NCBI RefSeq assembly: GCF_000337135.1
Contig: NZ_AOIN01000083.1
Coordinates: 20,085 to 71,009, forward strand
Reading direction: 5' to 3'
DNA from: Natrialba chahannaoensis JCM 10990
GTDB lineage: Archaea > Halobacteriota > Halobacteria > Halobacteriales > Natrialbaceae
Length of the DNA: 50,925 bases
In this document: one piece after another, positions 15,516 through 25,396 of the stretch
Layout: the number at the start of each line of letters is the position of its first letter
Numbering within the stretch: position 1 is the stretch's first letter
Translations under genes and position numbers: made by a program
Notes under the pieces: generated by a model
The model's input: the letters and a program-made list of their open reading frames with translations, nothing else
What the model was told of the DNA's origin: nothing
Database searches by the model: none

Positions 15516-17699
15516 ATGGATCCAAAGCGGGAGCTGACGAGCGTCGATCTCGCCGCCCTCGTCCGCGAGTTCGGCACCTACGAGGGCGCGAAGGTCGACA
15601 AAGCCTATCGCTACGGCGACGACCTCGTCCGCCTCAAAATGCGCGACTTCGACCGCGGCCGCATCGAACTGCTGCTCGAGGTCGGCGAGGTCAAACGCGC
15701 CCACACGGTTGCCCCCGAGCGGGTGCCGGACGCCCCCGGCCGACCGCCGCAGTTCGCGATGATGCTGCGCAACCGACTCTCCGGGGCGGACTTCGCCGGC
15801 GTCGAACAGTACGAGTTCGACCGGATACTCGAGTTCACCTTCGAGCGCGATGACGGGACGACCCGTATCATCGTCGAACTGTTCGGACAAGGGAACGTTG
15901 CGGTCACAGATGGCGAGTACGAGGTGATCGACTGTCTGGAGACGGTCCGCCTGAAGTCACGAACGGTCGTGCCGGGCTCGCGCTACGAGTTCCCGGACAC
16001 GCGGACGAATCCGCTGACGATTTCCCGAGACGTGTTCGGCCACGAGATGGAGGAGTCGGATACGGACGTGGTGCGGACGCTCGCGACGCAGCTCAACTTC
16101 GGTGGACTGTACGCCGAGGAGATCTGTACCCGCGCAGGCGTCGAGAAAGCGATGGATATCGGCAATGCCGACGAAGAGACCTACGACAGGCTCTACGAGG
16201 CGATCGAACGGCTCGCGCTGGATATCCGGAACGGGAACTTCAATTCGCGACTGTATCGCGAGTCGGCGGACGAAAGCGAGGGTGCAGACGACGACAACGA
16301 CGGGGACCGTGCCGACGACGACGCCGATACCGGCCGCGTCGTCGACGCTACGCCGTTCCCACTCGAGGAGCACGACGAATCCGGGCTCGACGGCGAGCCG
16401 TACGATACCTTCCTCAACGCGCTCGACGACTACTTCTTCCACCTCGAACTCGAGGATGAGGAGGAACCGGACCCGACGAGCCAGCGCCCTGATTTCGGGG
16501 AGGAGATTGCCAAGCACGAACGGATCATCGAGCAACAACAGGGTGCAATCGAGGGCTTCGAGCAGGAAGCTGAGAACCTGCGCGAGAACGCCGAACTGCT
16601 GTACGCCAACTATGGCCTCGTCGACGACATTCTCTCGACGATTCAAGAGGCTCGCGCGCAGGACCGTCCCTGGGACGATATCGAGGCGCGATTCGAGGAA
16701 GGTGCCGAACAAGGGATCGAGGCCGCCGAGGCAGTCATCGATGTCGACGGTAGCGAGGGGATTGTCACCGTCGATGTCAATGGCGAGTACATCGAACTCG
16801 TCGCACACGACGGCGTCGAGCAGAACGCGGACCGCCTCTACACCGAGGCAAAGCGTGTCGCGGAGAAAAAAGAGGGTGCGCTCGTGGCCATCGAGGACAC
16901 CCGCGAGGACTTAGAAGATGCAAAGCGCCGCCGCGACGAGTGGGAAGAACAGGACGGCGAACCGGGTGCGGGCGAAGAAGACGAAGACGACGAGGACGAC
17001 GACCGCGACTGGCTCGCCGAGTCCTCCATTCCGATTCGGGAGAACGAACCCTGGTTCGACCGGTTCCGTTGGTTCCACACCAGCGACGGCTACCTCGTGA
17101 TCGGCGGTCGGGACGCCGACCAGAACGAGGAACTGGTGAAGAAGTATCTCGAACCCGGCGACAAGGTGCTTCACACCCAGGCCCACGGCGGCCCGGTCAC
17201 GGTCCTGAAGGCGACCGATCCGAGCGAGGCCTCCTCCTCGGATATCGAACTGCCCGAATCGAGCATTGAGGAGGCCGCACAGTTCGCCGTCTCGTACTCG
17301 TCGGTCTGGAAGGACGGCCGCTACGCGGGTGACGTCTACGCCGTCGACTCCGATCAGGTGACCAAGACCCCGGAAAGCGGAGAGTATCTGGAGAAAGGCG
17401 GCTTCGCCGTCCGCGGCGACCGAACCTACTACCGCGATACGCCCGTCGGTGCCGCGGTTGGTATCCAGTGTGAGCCCTACACCCGGGTCATCGGCGGCCC
17501 GCCGTCGGCCATCGAGGGCACCGCGGAGACGACGATCGAACTCGAGCCGGGTCGGTACGCACAGGCTGACGCAGCCAAGCGACTGTACCGTCGCTTCCGC
17601 GAGCGCTTCGAGGACGAAACCTTCGTGCGGAAGATCGCTAGCCCGGACCGCATCCAGCACTTCATGCCGCCGGGCGGAAGCCGGATCGCAGAGGAGTAG
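15516..17699 (+). CDS. rqcH: ribosome quality-control protein RqcH (NFACT family)
   Basis: A 727-aa NFACT protein, the archaeal counterpart of eukaryotic Rqc2/NEMF and bacterial RqcH, which bind obstructed large subunits and recruit tRNA to tag nascent chains. Domains: NFACT-N at about residues 1-240 (MDPKRELTSVDLAALVREF, with the family 'FAMMLRNRLSG' motif); an acidic insert; a long coiled-coil middle at about 320-470 with helix-hairpin-helix; and the NFACT-R domain at about 510-640 (WFHTSDGYLVIGGRDADQNE, KVLHTQAHGGPVTVLK). Length is normal for archaea. A CCTTTTTGA box lies about 27 bases before ATG 15516. The pelota gene 2 kb away also works in ribosome rescue. Confidence 0.95.
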   Translation: MDPKRELTSVDLAALVREFGTYEGAKVDKAYRYGDDLVRLKMRDFDRGRIELLLEVGEVKRAHTVAPERVPDAPGRPPQFAMMLRNRLSGADFAGVEQYEFDRILEFTFERDDGTTRIIVELFGQGNVAVTDGEYEVIDCLETVRLKSRTVVPGSRYEFPDTRTNPLTISRDVFGHEMEESDTDVVRTLATQLNFGGLYAEEICTRAGVEKAMDIGNADEETYDRLYEAIERLALDIRNGNFNSRLYRESADESEGADDDNDGDRADDDADTGRVVDATPFPLEEHDESGLDGEPYDTFLNALDDYFFHLELEDEEEPDPTSQRPDFGEEIAKHERIIEQQQGAIEGFEQEAENLRENAELLYANYGLVDDILSTIQEARAQDRPWDDIEARFEEGAEQGIEAAEAVIDVDGSEGIVTVDVNGEYIELVAHDGVEQNADRLYTEAKRVAEKKEGALVAIEDTREDLEDAKRRRDEWEEQDGEPGAGEEDEDDEDDDRDWLAESSIPIRENEPWFDRFRWFHTSDGYLVIGGRDADQNEELVKKYLEPGDKVLHTQAHGGPVTVLKATDPSEASSSDIELPESSIEEAAQFAVSYSSVWKDGRYAGDVYAVDSDQVTKTPESGEYLEKGGFAVRGDRTYYRDTPVGAAVGIQCEPYTRVIGGPPSAIEGTAETTIELEPGRYAQADAAKRLYRRFRERFEDETFVRKIASPDRIQHFMPPGGSRIAEE

Positions 17700-17961
17700 A
17701 CCGGTCTCGTCGTCCGTTCGAGACAGGCAAGACAGTCCTGACCTGTCGTTCGACGTTGTTTCTGGTGGTCTCATTGCGTTGTTGTCAGCTAGTCCGGGTC
17801 CGACCACGTCCTGTAGGCAGCGGTCAGTGACCTGTTCGACCAACCGTAGTGGAGCGCCTGCGAGCAGTGGCAGCCTCTCTCATCTTCCCTCCTGTTCCTC
17901 ACCCCGTGTCGGTGTCTGTTATCGAAATTCGCTACCATAATATCCAATAATTATTAGTATC

Positions 17962-17979
17962 TGATTCTCATGAGAGTCA
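17962..17979. promoter_or_regulatory. inverted repeat between TATA box and start of the amidase gene
   Basis: TGATTCTC-AT-GAGAGTCA (one mismatch in 8-bp arms) lies 4 bases upstream of ATG 17984. An AT-rich TATA-like stretch (TAATAATTATTAG) ends about 26 bases before the start. An operator at the transcription start would normally repress, so the gene may be inducible. No cognate regulator is next to it. Confidence 0.45.
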
Positions 17980-17983
17980 TTCT

Positions 17984-18940
17984 ATGTGTCTTGATTGCAC
18001 AACCCACGGTTCAGACCGAGAGCAACACTCGAGTACCGACGACCGAGAGACGACCAGCCATAGCAACTGGAAGCGGCGATCGTTCCTGCAGGCGACCGGC
18101 GTCGCTGCCGGGACCGGGACGATACTGGGTACCCAGGTAGACCGCGCGGCAGCCTCACACACCGAGTGCGACGCCGCGGACCGCTGGGTCGAAGCGGCGA
18201 ACCACAGCGCACGCGACTTTGGCATCGACTGGATCGTCATCCACGTCACGGCGGGTGCCTATCAGGGCGCACTCAACACGCTCACCAGTTCGAACTCGGA
18301 TGTGAGTTCACACTACCTCGTGAAGAACTACGACTGGACGGACGGGCCGTCGGCGGGTCACGTTGACCAACTCGTCCACCACAACCGCGCGGCCTGGCAC
18401 GCCCGCTACATCGCCAACCACCGTTCGATCGGTATCGAACACGAGTGGTTCGACGACAACGGCATTTCTGAGGCCTGCTACGAGTCCTCCGCCGAACTCG
18501 TCCGCTGTATTGCGGACATGCACGACATCCCACTCGAGTTCTATACGAGCAATACCTGCATCCAGAACGAGTCGGGCGGGATCATCGGGCACACGCACGT
18601 GCCGGATGGCGACTGTAGCAGTTTCCACCACGGTGGCCGAACCTGTCCGTATCCGGACTGGGATATGGATCACTTCGAGACGCTGGTGAAAAACGGAGAC
18701 AATGGCGGCGGTGGCGGCGACCAGTTCCAGGACGGCGACCAGGTCGTCACGACGACGGACTTGAACGGGCGCGAGCAGCCGTGTCTCAACGACGACGTCG
18801 TGCTGACCTTACCCGAGGGAACCCAGGGAGAAGTCATGAACGGTCCCGAGGAGTGCGACGGTATCACCTGGTGGGGGCTACACGTCCCCACGTACAACGA
18901 ATGGGTCTGGTGTTCGGAGAACTATCTGGCTCACGCTTGA
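17984..18940 (+). CDS. Tat-exported N-acetylmuramoyl-L-alanine amidase-like (PGRP-fold) protein
   Basis: A 318-aa secreted protein. A Tat signal (KRRSFLQATGVAAG, R31-R32) ends near residue 57. The amidase_2/PGRP domain spans about 60-235: first zinc ligand H87 in WIVIHVTAG, catalytic-loop SSHYLVKNYDW, IGIEHEW, and GHTHVPDGDC supplying H203 and C211 (as in phage T7 lysozyme and animal PGRPs). A Gly linker (241-245) leads to an SH3-like C-terminal domain (about 247-318: DQVVTTTDLNGREQP to WVWCSENYLAHA). Bacterial enzymes of this kind cut murein. Haloarchaea lack murein, so the target would be other organisms' walls, or the fold is reused. The architecture of catalytic domain plus SH3 resembles secreted bacteriolysins. 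Confidence 0.85.
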   Translation: MCLDCTTHGSDREQHSSTDDRETTSHSNWKRRSFLQATGVAAGTGTILGTQVDRAAASHTECDAADRWVEAANHSARDFGIDWIVIHVTAGAYQGALNTLTSSNSDVSSHYLVKNYDWTDGPSAGHVDQLVHHNRAAWHARYIANHRSIGIEHEWFDDNGISEACYESSAELVRCIADMHDIPLEFYTSNTCIQNESGGIIGHTHVPDGDCSSFHHGGRTCPYPDWDMDHFETLVKNGDNGGGGGDQFQDGDQVVTTTDLNGREQPCLNDDVVLTLPEGTQGEVMNGPEECDGITWWGLHVPTYNEWVWCSENYLAHA

Positions 18941-19006
18941 GTACGTCATGCGGAGTGGTGTGGATACCGAAGCGGTCCGGTGTCCACCCACTGAAGGAGT
19001 GCGTCC

Positions 19007-19528
19007 TTATTCTGTGGCACCATCATCGCGGTTTTGGTCGAGTTCGGTGGCCAGCTTTCGTTCGGACGCGTCGTAGGACGACCCGAGTGCAATCAGAAAC
19101 CCAACCATTGCGGTAATCAGTGCAACACTGCCGATTGCGACGATACCGATCGAAACCAACACACCAGACAGCACCTGCCCGGCGGTCAGCAGCGAGACGG
19201 CTGTAACGGCGGCGATGAGCGTCAGGAGTCGGGCCAGTCTTCCCGTATCGAGACCGCGGTACGTCCGCTCACCGGTCGTATCGAGCAACACCGATAGAAT
19301 ACCAGTATAGGCGTCGTCAGTTCGTGCGTTGCCGAGCGAGTGAATCGATTGGACGACCCAGGCACCGGCGGTGAAGTTGAGGAATGCAACGAACGAGACG
19401 AGTCCCAGTTCCCCATCGACGAACAGCCCACTCAGGATTGCTCCAGAGAACGTGATGGCCATGACTGCGTGTGTCAGGAGCGATCGAGTGCCAAAGTCTT
19501 CGAGGCGAGCCGTGAATTCGAAACTCAT
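19007..19528 (-). CDS. four-helix membrane protein
   Basis: A 173-aa membrane protein with four likely transmembrane segments (about residues 18-35, 42-62, 101-119 and 125-147) and an acidic soluble tail (ASERKLATELDQNRDDGATE). Start chosen at ATG 19528 (MSFEFTARLEDFG); the open frame upstream is Cys- and Arg-rich and unlike the rest. It converges with the amidase gene and is divergent from pelA. I do not recognise a family. Confidence 0.72.
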   Translation of the reverse strand: MSFEFTARLEDFGTRSLLTHAVMAITFSGAILSGLFVDGELGLVSFVAFLNFTAGAWVVQSIHSLGNARTDDAYTGILSVLLDTTGERTYRGLDTGRLARLLTLIAAVTAVSLLTAGQVLSGVLVSIGIVAIGSVALITAMVGFLIALGSSYDASERKLATELDQNRDDGATE

Positions 19529-19731
19529 GCAGGAGATAGGCACACAGTAGTGATAACGGCGCTTCCTAACCCTGTTGGACGTAATCTCACAGGCGGCTAT
19601 CACCATTACACCGAACCGACTTACGCTGGTGAGACAACATCTGTCAGCGGTCACGCTCCAGCCCACTGTGTGACCATCGATCCACTGGGCAATCCGTCAC
19701 GCACTTACCGTGACCCCGAGAACAGCACCGT

Positions 19732-20799
19732 ATGCAAATTAAAGACCGGGAACCGCTCGACGGCGGGCGCGAGCGGGTTACCGTCGTCCCCGAGAGCGTC
19801 GACGACCTCTGGCATCTCCAGTACGTGCTAGAGCCCGGCGACCGCGTCGCTGGCGATACGACCCGGCGCATCCAGCGCAACGACGACCAGATGCGCGATA
19901 CCGGCGGCGAACGCGAGCACATGTGGGTCGCCATCGCCGTCGAGGACATCGAGTTCCACAAGTTCGCGAACCGACTGCGCGTCGGCGGCGAAATCGTCGC
20001 CTGTTCGCGCGAGGACCAACTGGGCTTTCACCACACGCTCAACGTCGAGGAACGCGAAGAGCTCTCGATCGAGAAGCGCTTCAAGCCCGACCAGGAAGCC
20101 CGACTTGAGGAGGCCGAGGAGGCGACCGAGAACCCGGATGTCGCCATCGCCACCGTCGAGGAGGGACAGGCCCACGTCCACACAGTCGCCCAGTACGGTA
20201 CCGAGGAGCGAGCGACGATCACCGGCCCCACCGGCAAGGGTGAGTACGCCCGCGAGCGCTCGGAACTGTTCGCCGAACTCGGTGACGTACTCAAGCGCCA
20301 GGACGCGGACGCAATAATCCTCGCTGGACCGGGCTTTACGAAACAGGACGCCAGAAAGTACCTCGATAACAACGAGCCTGCGGTCGCCGAGAAAATCACG
20401 ATGGTCGATACAGCAAGCGTCGGCGACCGGGGCGTTCACGAGGTCCTGAAGCGCGGCGCGGTCGCAGACGTACAGCAGGAGACACGCATCGAGAGCGAGG
20501 CCGAGTACATCGACCAACTCACCGAACGCATCGCCCAGGGCGCAAAAGCGGCCTACGGCCCCGAAGCAGTCCAGCAGGCCGCCGAGTTCGGTGCGATCGA
20601 ACGGCTGCTGATCCTCGACGACCGTCTACGCAAGGAGCGCGGCCCCGACGGCGAGTGGGCCATCGACGTCGACCAGGTCGTCCGTACGGCCGAACAGAAG
20701 GGCGGCGAGGTCACCGTCTTCTCGAGTGAGTTCCCGCCAGGCCAACAGCTCTCGAACCTCGGTGGCATTGCGGCACTGTTGCGGTACCGACTCGAGTAG
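19732..20799 (+). CDS. pelA: mRNA surveillance protein Pelota (archaeal Dom34)
   Basis: A 355-aa archaeal Pelota. With the GTPase partner aEF1A and ABCE1 it splits stalled or empty ribosomes. Domains: an N-terminal Sm-like domain (about 1-130; [30 protein letters not shown]), a central eRF1-like domain (about 135-260) and a C-terminal L30e-like domain (about 262-355; [30 protein letters not shown]). It has no GGQ release loop, as expected. ATG 19732 lies about 27 bases after a weak CACTTACC box. The gene shares the neighbourhood with rqcH. Confidence 0.95.
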   Translation: MQIKDREPLDGGRERVTVVPESVDDLWHLQYVLEPGDRVAGDTTRRIQRNDDQMRDTGGEREHMWVAIAVEDIEFHKFANRLRVGGEIVACSREDQLGFHHTLNVEEREELSIEKRFKPDQEARLEEAEEATENPDVAIATVEEGQAHVHTVAQYGTEERATITGPTGKGEYARERSELFAELGDVLKRQDADAIILAGPGFTKQDARKYLDNNEPAVAEKITMVDTASVGDRGVHEVLKRGAVADVQQETRIESEAEYIDQLTERIAQGAKAAYGPEAVQQAAEFGAIERLLILDDRLRKERGPDGEWAIDVDQVVRTAEQKGGEVTVFSSEFPPGQQLSNLGGIAALLRYRLE

Positions 20800-20824
20800 C
20801 CCTGCGCTCACACCCGTTCCCACA

Positions 20825-21166
20825 ATGACGCCCAGCTCGATGCTCTGGCTTGTCGCCGTACTCACCTACGGCGTTGGCGACCTCGTGACGACCGCGGTCG
20901 GCCTCAGATGCGCCCAGATAGAGGAAGGCATGCCCGTCGCACGTCGGCTGCTCGGTGATCCGCCGTCAGCGTGGGGAGTCGCTCGCTTCGGACTGTTCAA
21001 GGCCGTACTGTTCACGGTGTTCTATCTCGGCGCGGTAGCGGTGGCTCGGTTCGCGCCGGGTACTCGAGTCGACCTGCTCGTGCCGGTGGTGATCACGGTG
21101 GTCGGCGTGGCTGCGGTGGGGAACAACGTTCGGGTGATTCGGCAGATTCGTCGCCGCTATCACTGA
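20825..21166 (+). CDS. small membrane protein
   Basis: A 113-aa protein with three likely membrane helices (about residues 5-25, 47-67 and 75-98) and a short basic tail (RVIRQIRRRYH). Start chosen at ATG 20825 (MTPSSMLWLV), 26 bases after the pelA stop; ATG 20840 is an alternative. The pattern 'LTYGVGDLVTTAVGL' resembles small haloarchaeal membrane proteins of the DUF5658 type, but I cannot confirm it. Probably co-transcribed with pelA. Confidence 0.65.
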   Translation: MTPSSMLWLVAVLTYGVGDLVTTAVGLRCAQIEEGMPVARRLLGDPPSAWGVARFGLFKAVLFTVFYLGAVAVARFAPGTRVDLLVPVVITVVGVAAVGNNVRVIRQIRRRYH

Positions 21167-21192
21167 TGGCGGCTGTCGGTGTTCGCGGCGCG

Positions 21193-21942
21193 TCAGCGGA
21201 TCTCGTCGCTTGCCTCGATCAGCTGAATCAACACCGACGCGAACAGCGAGCCCGCGCTCCAGATCGCGGTTTCACCGCCACTGTCGTCGACGACGCTTAG
21301 CAGAATGCCATCGTCGTCGACGATGAGGATGCGACCCGACCGCTTGTCACCCTCGCGATGTGTCGGCGGTCGTTTCGCGGTGACTCCTTCGAGTGAGCCG
21401 AGCTTGTCTCGGACTCCCTCATCACGGCTGACGACAGTGATGGCGACGCCCTCTGCGGCGCGGTTCTCGAGTGCCTCACCGAGGGCAGGGGTGACGAGGT
21501 CGGGGAGCCGGGTACCGAACAGAATTCGGTCGTCAGCGTTCGAGACCAGGTCGACGACGCGGTCGTCGACCCGCTCGCGGCCACGAACTGTCCAGATATC
21601 CTCCTGAGTTTCTTCCTCGACGGAGTCGCGTTTGACCTGCTCGACGTAGTCAAACGCTCGTTCCTGTTCGCGTTCGAAGCGGTTTCGGAGGGTCGTCTGG
21701 GCTTCCTCGATGCTGACCGGCCGGTAGCGGATCGGGCTTGCCTGCTGGACGGCGAGGAGGCCACGTTCTTCTAAGCTTTCGGCAACGCTGTAGACCTGCG
21801 AGCGAGGGACATCAGTGGTTCGGGCGACATCCCGGGCCGTGCCGGAGCCGACTTGCTGGAGGGCGATGAAAACCTTGGCCTCGTAGCTGGTGAGACCGAG
21901 TCGCTCGAAGGCGTCGATAGCAGCACTCTCGTCTCTGGTCAT
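21193..21942 (-). CDS. TrmB family transcriptional regulator
   Basis: A 249-aa TrmB-type regulator. The N-terminal winged helix-turn-helix covers about residues 10-75 (LGLTSYEAKVFIALQQVGSG, VPRSQVYSVAESLEERGLL), then a helical linker (about 80-115) and the C-terminal effector domain (about 120-249). TrmB members usually sense sugars or other small ligands, but here the gene overlaps the exporter gene by ATGA, so it likely controls export genes, probably its own operon. A candidate operator is the inverted repeat at 25397-25422. Whether it activates or represses is unknown. Confidence 0.9.
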   Translation of the reverse strand: MTRDESAAIDAFERLGLTSYEAKVFIALQQVGSGTARDVARTTDVPRSQVYSVAESLEERGLLAVQQASPIRYRPVSIEEAQTTLRNRFEREQERAFDYVEQVKRDSVEEETQEDIWTVRGRERVDDRVVDLVSNADDRILFGTRLPDLVTPALGEALENRAAEGVAITVVSRDEGVRDKLGSLEGVTAKRPPTHREGDKRSGRILIVDDDGILLSVVDDSGGETAIWSAGSLFASVLIQLIEASDEIR

Positions 21943-24900
21943 CGGTCTTCACCTGCGGGTGGCGTTCGGTCGTCTGTTTCGGTTTCTGCTGTCGCCTCAG
22001 CGATGTCTGTTTTTGGCGAGGGATCTCCATCTGCATCCGACTCCGTTTCCAGCGCTCGTCCGCCGTCGCTCGCGGTCGGCGTTGGCCGCCGGGCCTGGTC
22101 GATGTCGAACGACACGTCCGGTCCGAAGTACCGCGTCCACAGCGCGAGCAGGGTTGGCAATACGACGACGCTCGCGAGGAACGCGTACGTGATCGTCAGC
22201 CCGGTGATGATCCCGAACTGACGGAGCACGGGCAAGATGGCAAACACGAGCGTCCCGAAGCCACCGACGGTGGTCACGGCGCTGCCAAGCAGCGCACCGC
22301 CGGTGCCGGTGACGGTTGTGTGCATCGCCGCCCAGACGTTGCCCTGGCGCTCGAGTTCGAGCATGTAGCGCGAACTGATGTGGATGCTGTAGGCCACGCC
22401 GAGCCCGATCGTGAGGCTGGTGATCATCCCCGTCAGGACGTTAAAGGGCATTCCGATGAGGTACATCGTGCCGAGAATCCAGCTGACGGCGAACGCGACC
22501 GGTAGCAGGGTAACGGCCCCGAGACTGGCGCTGTTCCCGGTCAGCCAGTAGGCCACCGAGAGGAACGTGAAGACGGCCACCAACGTGATCAACAGGCTCT
22601 GCAAGACGGTATCGAGCAGGTCTTGTTCGATGAGGTGGTTGACAATCGGATCGCCGGTGGCGATGGCGCTGACGGCAAGTTCGTCGTCGGTGTCAACGTT
22701 GGAGCCGTCGCCGACCTCGGTCTCGACCGTTCGCTCGTCACCGACACCCTCGCTGTCGATCCCTGCTGCGATAGCGCGCATCTCTTCGGCCGCGTCACCG
22801 AAGTCGGCGTCACCCTGGATAGAGACGATCAGCCGGACAGACTCGTACTCACCGTCGTCGGTCTGGTGGATGACCTCGCTCGCGCCCGCGTCGTTCGCTT
22901 CGAAGAGTTCGTCGTACAGCGCCGGAATATCCTCGTCAGGAATACCGTCACCGGTCGTATCCGCCGCAGTGTAGGTCTCGTTGAAGGATTCGTTCTGTGC
23001 CGCGGTGTCCTCCATCACCGAGAGTGGCCCCTCAATGTCGGCCTCGCCGGTCGCAAGCGTGTAGGTAACTGGACTCTCAGCGGCTTCCTCCTCGGCGGCA
23101 TCAAGGCGCTCTAACGTCTCCGTGTCGGTCACATCACCGTCCACGAGTATCTGGGCCTGCGTGTCCTCGCGCTGGAAATTCTCGTTGACGAAGTCGAGGT
23201 CGTCGCCCGCCTGGTACTCACCGGGGCTCATCCCGCCGGGTAAGTTCTCGGTCCACGCCGGCGGACTCTCCGCGAGGAACTCCTCCTCGTCGAAGCTCGT
23301 GTCGACCTGGCTCGCGCCGTAGACGCCGCCAGCGGTCAACAGGAGGACTGCGACGAGGACGACAAGCGGCACGCGCCGCGCAGCAGTTGAACCGATCGTG
23401 AGCACGCTACTGAAGCGTCCGCCACCCGTCCCGAACGCGCGCCGGTGGCGGTCGTAGCCGCGGGACTCGAGTGCCGAGTCGAGTTCGACTTTGGCAGCCG
23501 GGATTAGCCCGCCGAAGACGATCAGCGTGGCGACGATGCCGACGGCGCTGACGATCCCGAACTCCTGAATCGGGCCGATGGGACTGACGAGGTTCGCGAG
23601 GAAGCCGATGGCGGTTGTCGCGGTCACCCAGACGAGCGCGACGCCGACGCCGGCAAGGGCGATGGACATCGAGCCCCGGACGGTGTCTGGCTCGCCCGCC
23701 TCCTGGTCGGTGCCGTCAGAGCGGGCTGCCTCGCGTTGCTCGCGGTGGCGCATGAAGACGTGGATCGCGTAGTCGATCGAGAGCCCGATCAACAGGACCG
23801 GGACGGCAATCATCATCTGGTTGAACGCGATCCCGGCCCAGCCCATGAAGCCGAACGTCCAGAGCAAGACTGTGCTGATACCGACGACGCCGAGCACGAT
23901 GTCGAGTGGGTCTCGGTACGCGATTATCAGCGCGGCGACGACGAACGTCAGCGCGATCGGCCCGACGAGCGAGAGGCTGTCGCCCATCGAGCGGTCGATT
24001 TCGTCGGTGATGATGCCAACGCCGAAGACGACGTACTCGTGCTCGTGCTCGCCAGCGAGTTCGCGCAGATCGAGCTGTGCGTCGATCACCGCGTCGTCCC
24101 CGGCACCCATCTCTATGTCACCCGTTGCCTCTTGGGTGAGTATCGTCATCCGTGCGTCCGCCTCGGCAGTGCCGGGTTCGTAGTCCGACGGCATGAACGC
24201 GAGCGCTGCGCCGTCGTTCTCGTCGTCGTCAGAGAGCGTGTCCGTCAGAATCTCCGCATATTCATCGTCGTCAAGCTCCTCGAGTGCCTCGATCTGTTCG
24301 TCAAGCGTTGGATCAGGCTCGCCCGTCTCGAGTTCGTCCTGCTCTTCCGCTAGCTCATCACCATCTGCCTCGAGTTGCTCGTATTCGTCTTCGAGGACGC
24401 CCATCGTCGCACCGGCGTAGACATCTTCGAGATTCGCAGTGGCCTCCTGATAGTCGGGGACCTCCTCGGGGTTCTCGGCCTGCTGCTCAATCTGGAACAA
24501 CTGCGATTCGAGAAGGCGTGCCTGATCGGCGAACTCCTCGTACTCGTCGGCCTGCTCATCGTCGAGCGCGGCTGTCACCTCGTCCAGCAGGGCGTCGTAC
24601 TCGCTCTCGAGTTCGGCTGCACCCTCCTGGTACGCGGGGTCGCTCTCGTCGTACGCTGCGTTCAGTTGCTCGTACTCGCGCTGGATCTCGCGCGCGTCGT
24701 CGATCCCCGCTTCGAGTTGTGCGCTCGTCTCCTCGAGTTCACCTTCGCGCTGTTCGAGTTCCGCGCCGCGCTCCTCGAGGTCGGCAATCTGTTCGGTAGT
24801 GATCGCCGTGAGCGCGACGATGTTCTCAACGCCGGTGATCGCGTCGCTCTCGGCGTCGTGGGCGAGCGTCGAATTGATCGACTCGTTAGCCCGAATTTCC

Positions 24901-25232
24901 TGCTGGAACTCGAGTGACTCGACGAGCGAGTCCTGCGAGAGGACGTTGTCTTCGGTTGTGGTGGTGTCAGTGCCACTGTCACCGTCTCCACTGTCACCTC
25001 GGTGGATCAACTGTATGCTCGTCGTGTCTTCGTGATCCTCGGCGACGAATCGCTCGTCGATGTCCTCAAGCGCCTCGGCCTCAGGGGAATCGGTTTCGAA
25101 CTGATCGAGAGAGGAATCGTCGTCAACCATGGGGACGCCCGCGCCGACGAGAGCGGTCAGCACGAGGAGGACGACGAGAACGAGTCGCGAATGGGAAGTC
25201 AGGAGGTCGGCGGCCCGTTCCGGCGCGCTCAT
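21939..25232 (-). CDS. RND/MMPL superfamily exporter
   Basis: A 1097-aa membrane transporter of the RND superfamily (MMPL/SSD subtype), driven by the ion gradient. The topology is two repeats, each with one helix, a large external loop and five helices: TM1 at about residues 14-32, loop 1 at 33-410, TM2-6 at about 411-620, then the second half. Loop 1 contains a long Glu/Gln/Leu-rich coiled coil (about 155-330; DLEERGAELEQREGELEE). Membrane motifs include GLSIDYAIHVFMRHRE and GLGVAYSIHISSRYMLE, as in MMPL proteins. The start at 25232 has GGAGG (25240-25244) 7 bases upstream. Substrate unknown; lipids or small hydrophobic compounds fit the family. Confidence 0.92.
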   Translation of the reverse strand: MSAPERAADLLTSHSRLVLVVLLVLTALVGAGVPMVDDDSSLDQFETDSPEAEALEDIDERFVAEDHEDTTSIQLIHRGDSGDGDSGTDTTTTEDNVLSQDSLVESLEFQQEIRANESINSTLAHDAESDAITGVENIVALTAITTEQIADLEERGAELEQREGELEETSAQLEAGIDDAREIQREYEQLNAAYDESDPAYQEGAAELESEYDALLDEVTAALDDEQADEYEEFADQARLLESQLFQIEQQAENPEEVPDYQEATANLEDVYAGATMGVLEDEYEQLEADGDELAEEQDELETGEPDPTLDEQIEALEELDDDEYAEILTDTLSDDDENDGAALAFMPSDYEPGTAEADARMTILTQEATGDIEMGAGDDAVIDAQLDLRELAGEHEHEYVVFGVGIITDEIDRSMGDSLSLVGPIALTFVVAALIIAYRDPLDIVLGVVGISTVLLWTFGFMGWAGIAFNQMMIAVPVLLIGLSIDYAIHVFMRHREQREAARSDGTDQEAGEPDTVRGSMSIALAGVGVALVWVTATTAIGFLANLVSPIGPIQEFGIVSAVGIVATLIVFGGLIPAAKVELDSALESRGYDRHRRAFGTGGGRFSSVLTIGSTAARRVPLVVLVAVLLLTAGGVYGASQVDTSFDEEEFLAESPPAWTENLPGGMSPGEYQAGDDLDFVNENFQREDTQAQILVDGDVTDTETLERLDAAEEEAAESPVTYTLATGEADIEGPLSVMEDTAAQNESFNETYTAADTTGDGIPDEDIPALYDELFEANDAGASEVIHQTDDGEYESVRLIVSIQGDADFGDAAEEMRAIAAGIDSEGVGDERTVETEVGDGSNVDTDDELAVSAIATGDPIVNHLIEQDLLDTVLQSLLITLVAVFTFLSVAYWLTGNSASLGAVTLLPVAFAVSWILGTMYLIGMPFNVLTGMITSLTIGLGVAYSIHISSRYMLELERQGNVWAAMHTTVTGTGGALLGSAVTTVGGFGTLVFAILPVLRQFGIITGLTITYAFLASVVVLPTLLALWTRYFGPDVSFDIDQARRPTPTASDGGRALETESDADGDPSPKTDIAEATAETETDDRTPPAGEDR

Positions 25233-25396
25233 TTGGTTGCCTCCGTGCCGAAGAGAGTCGGTGCCATACGGTATCCTCGACCGCTCAGAGGAGTGTTACG
25301 CGTGTCTGTGGTTGTTCGTATGCGTGTCGTTGGTCGGTCCGTTGCGGTCGAGAGCAGTGATGTATCGCTGGGGACCATGCTGTTGTTATGATCCTA

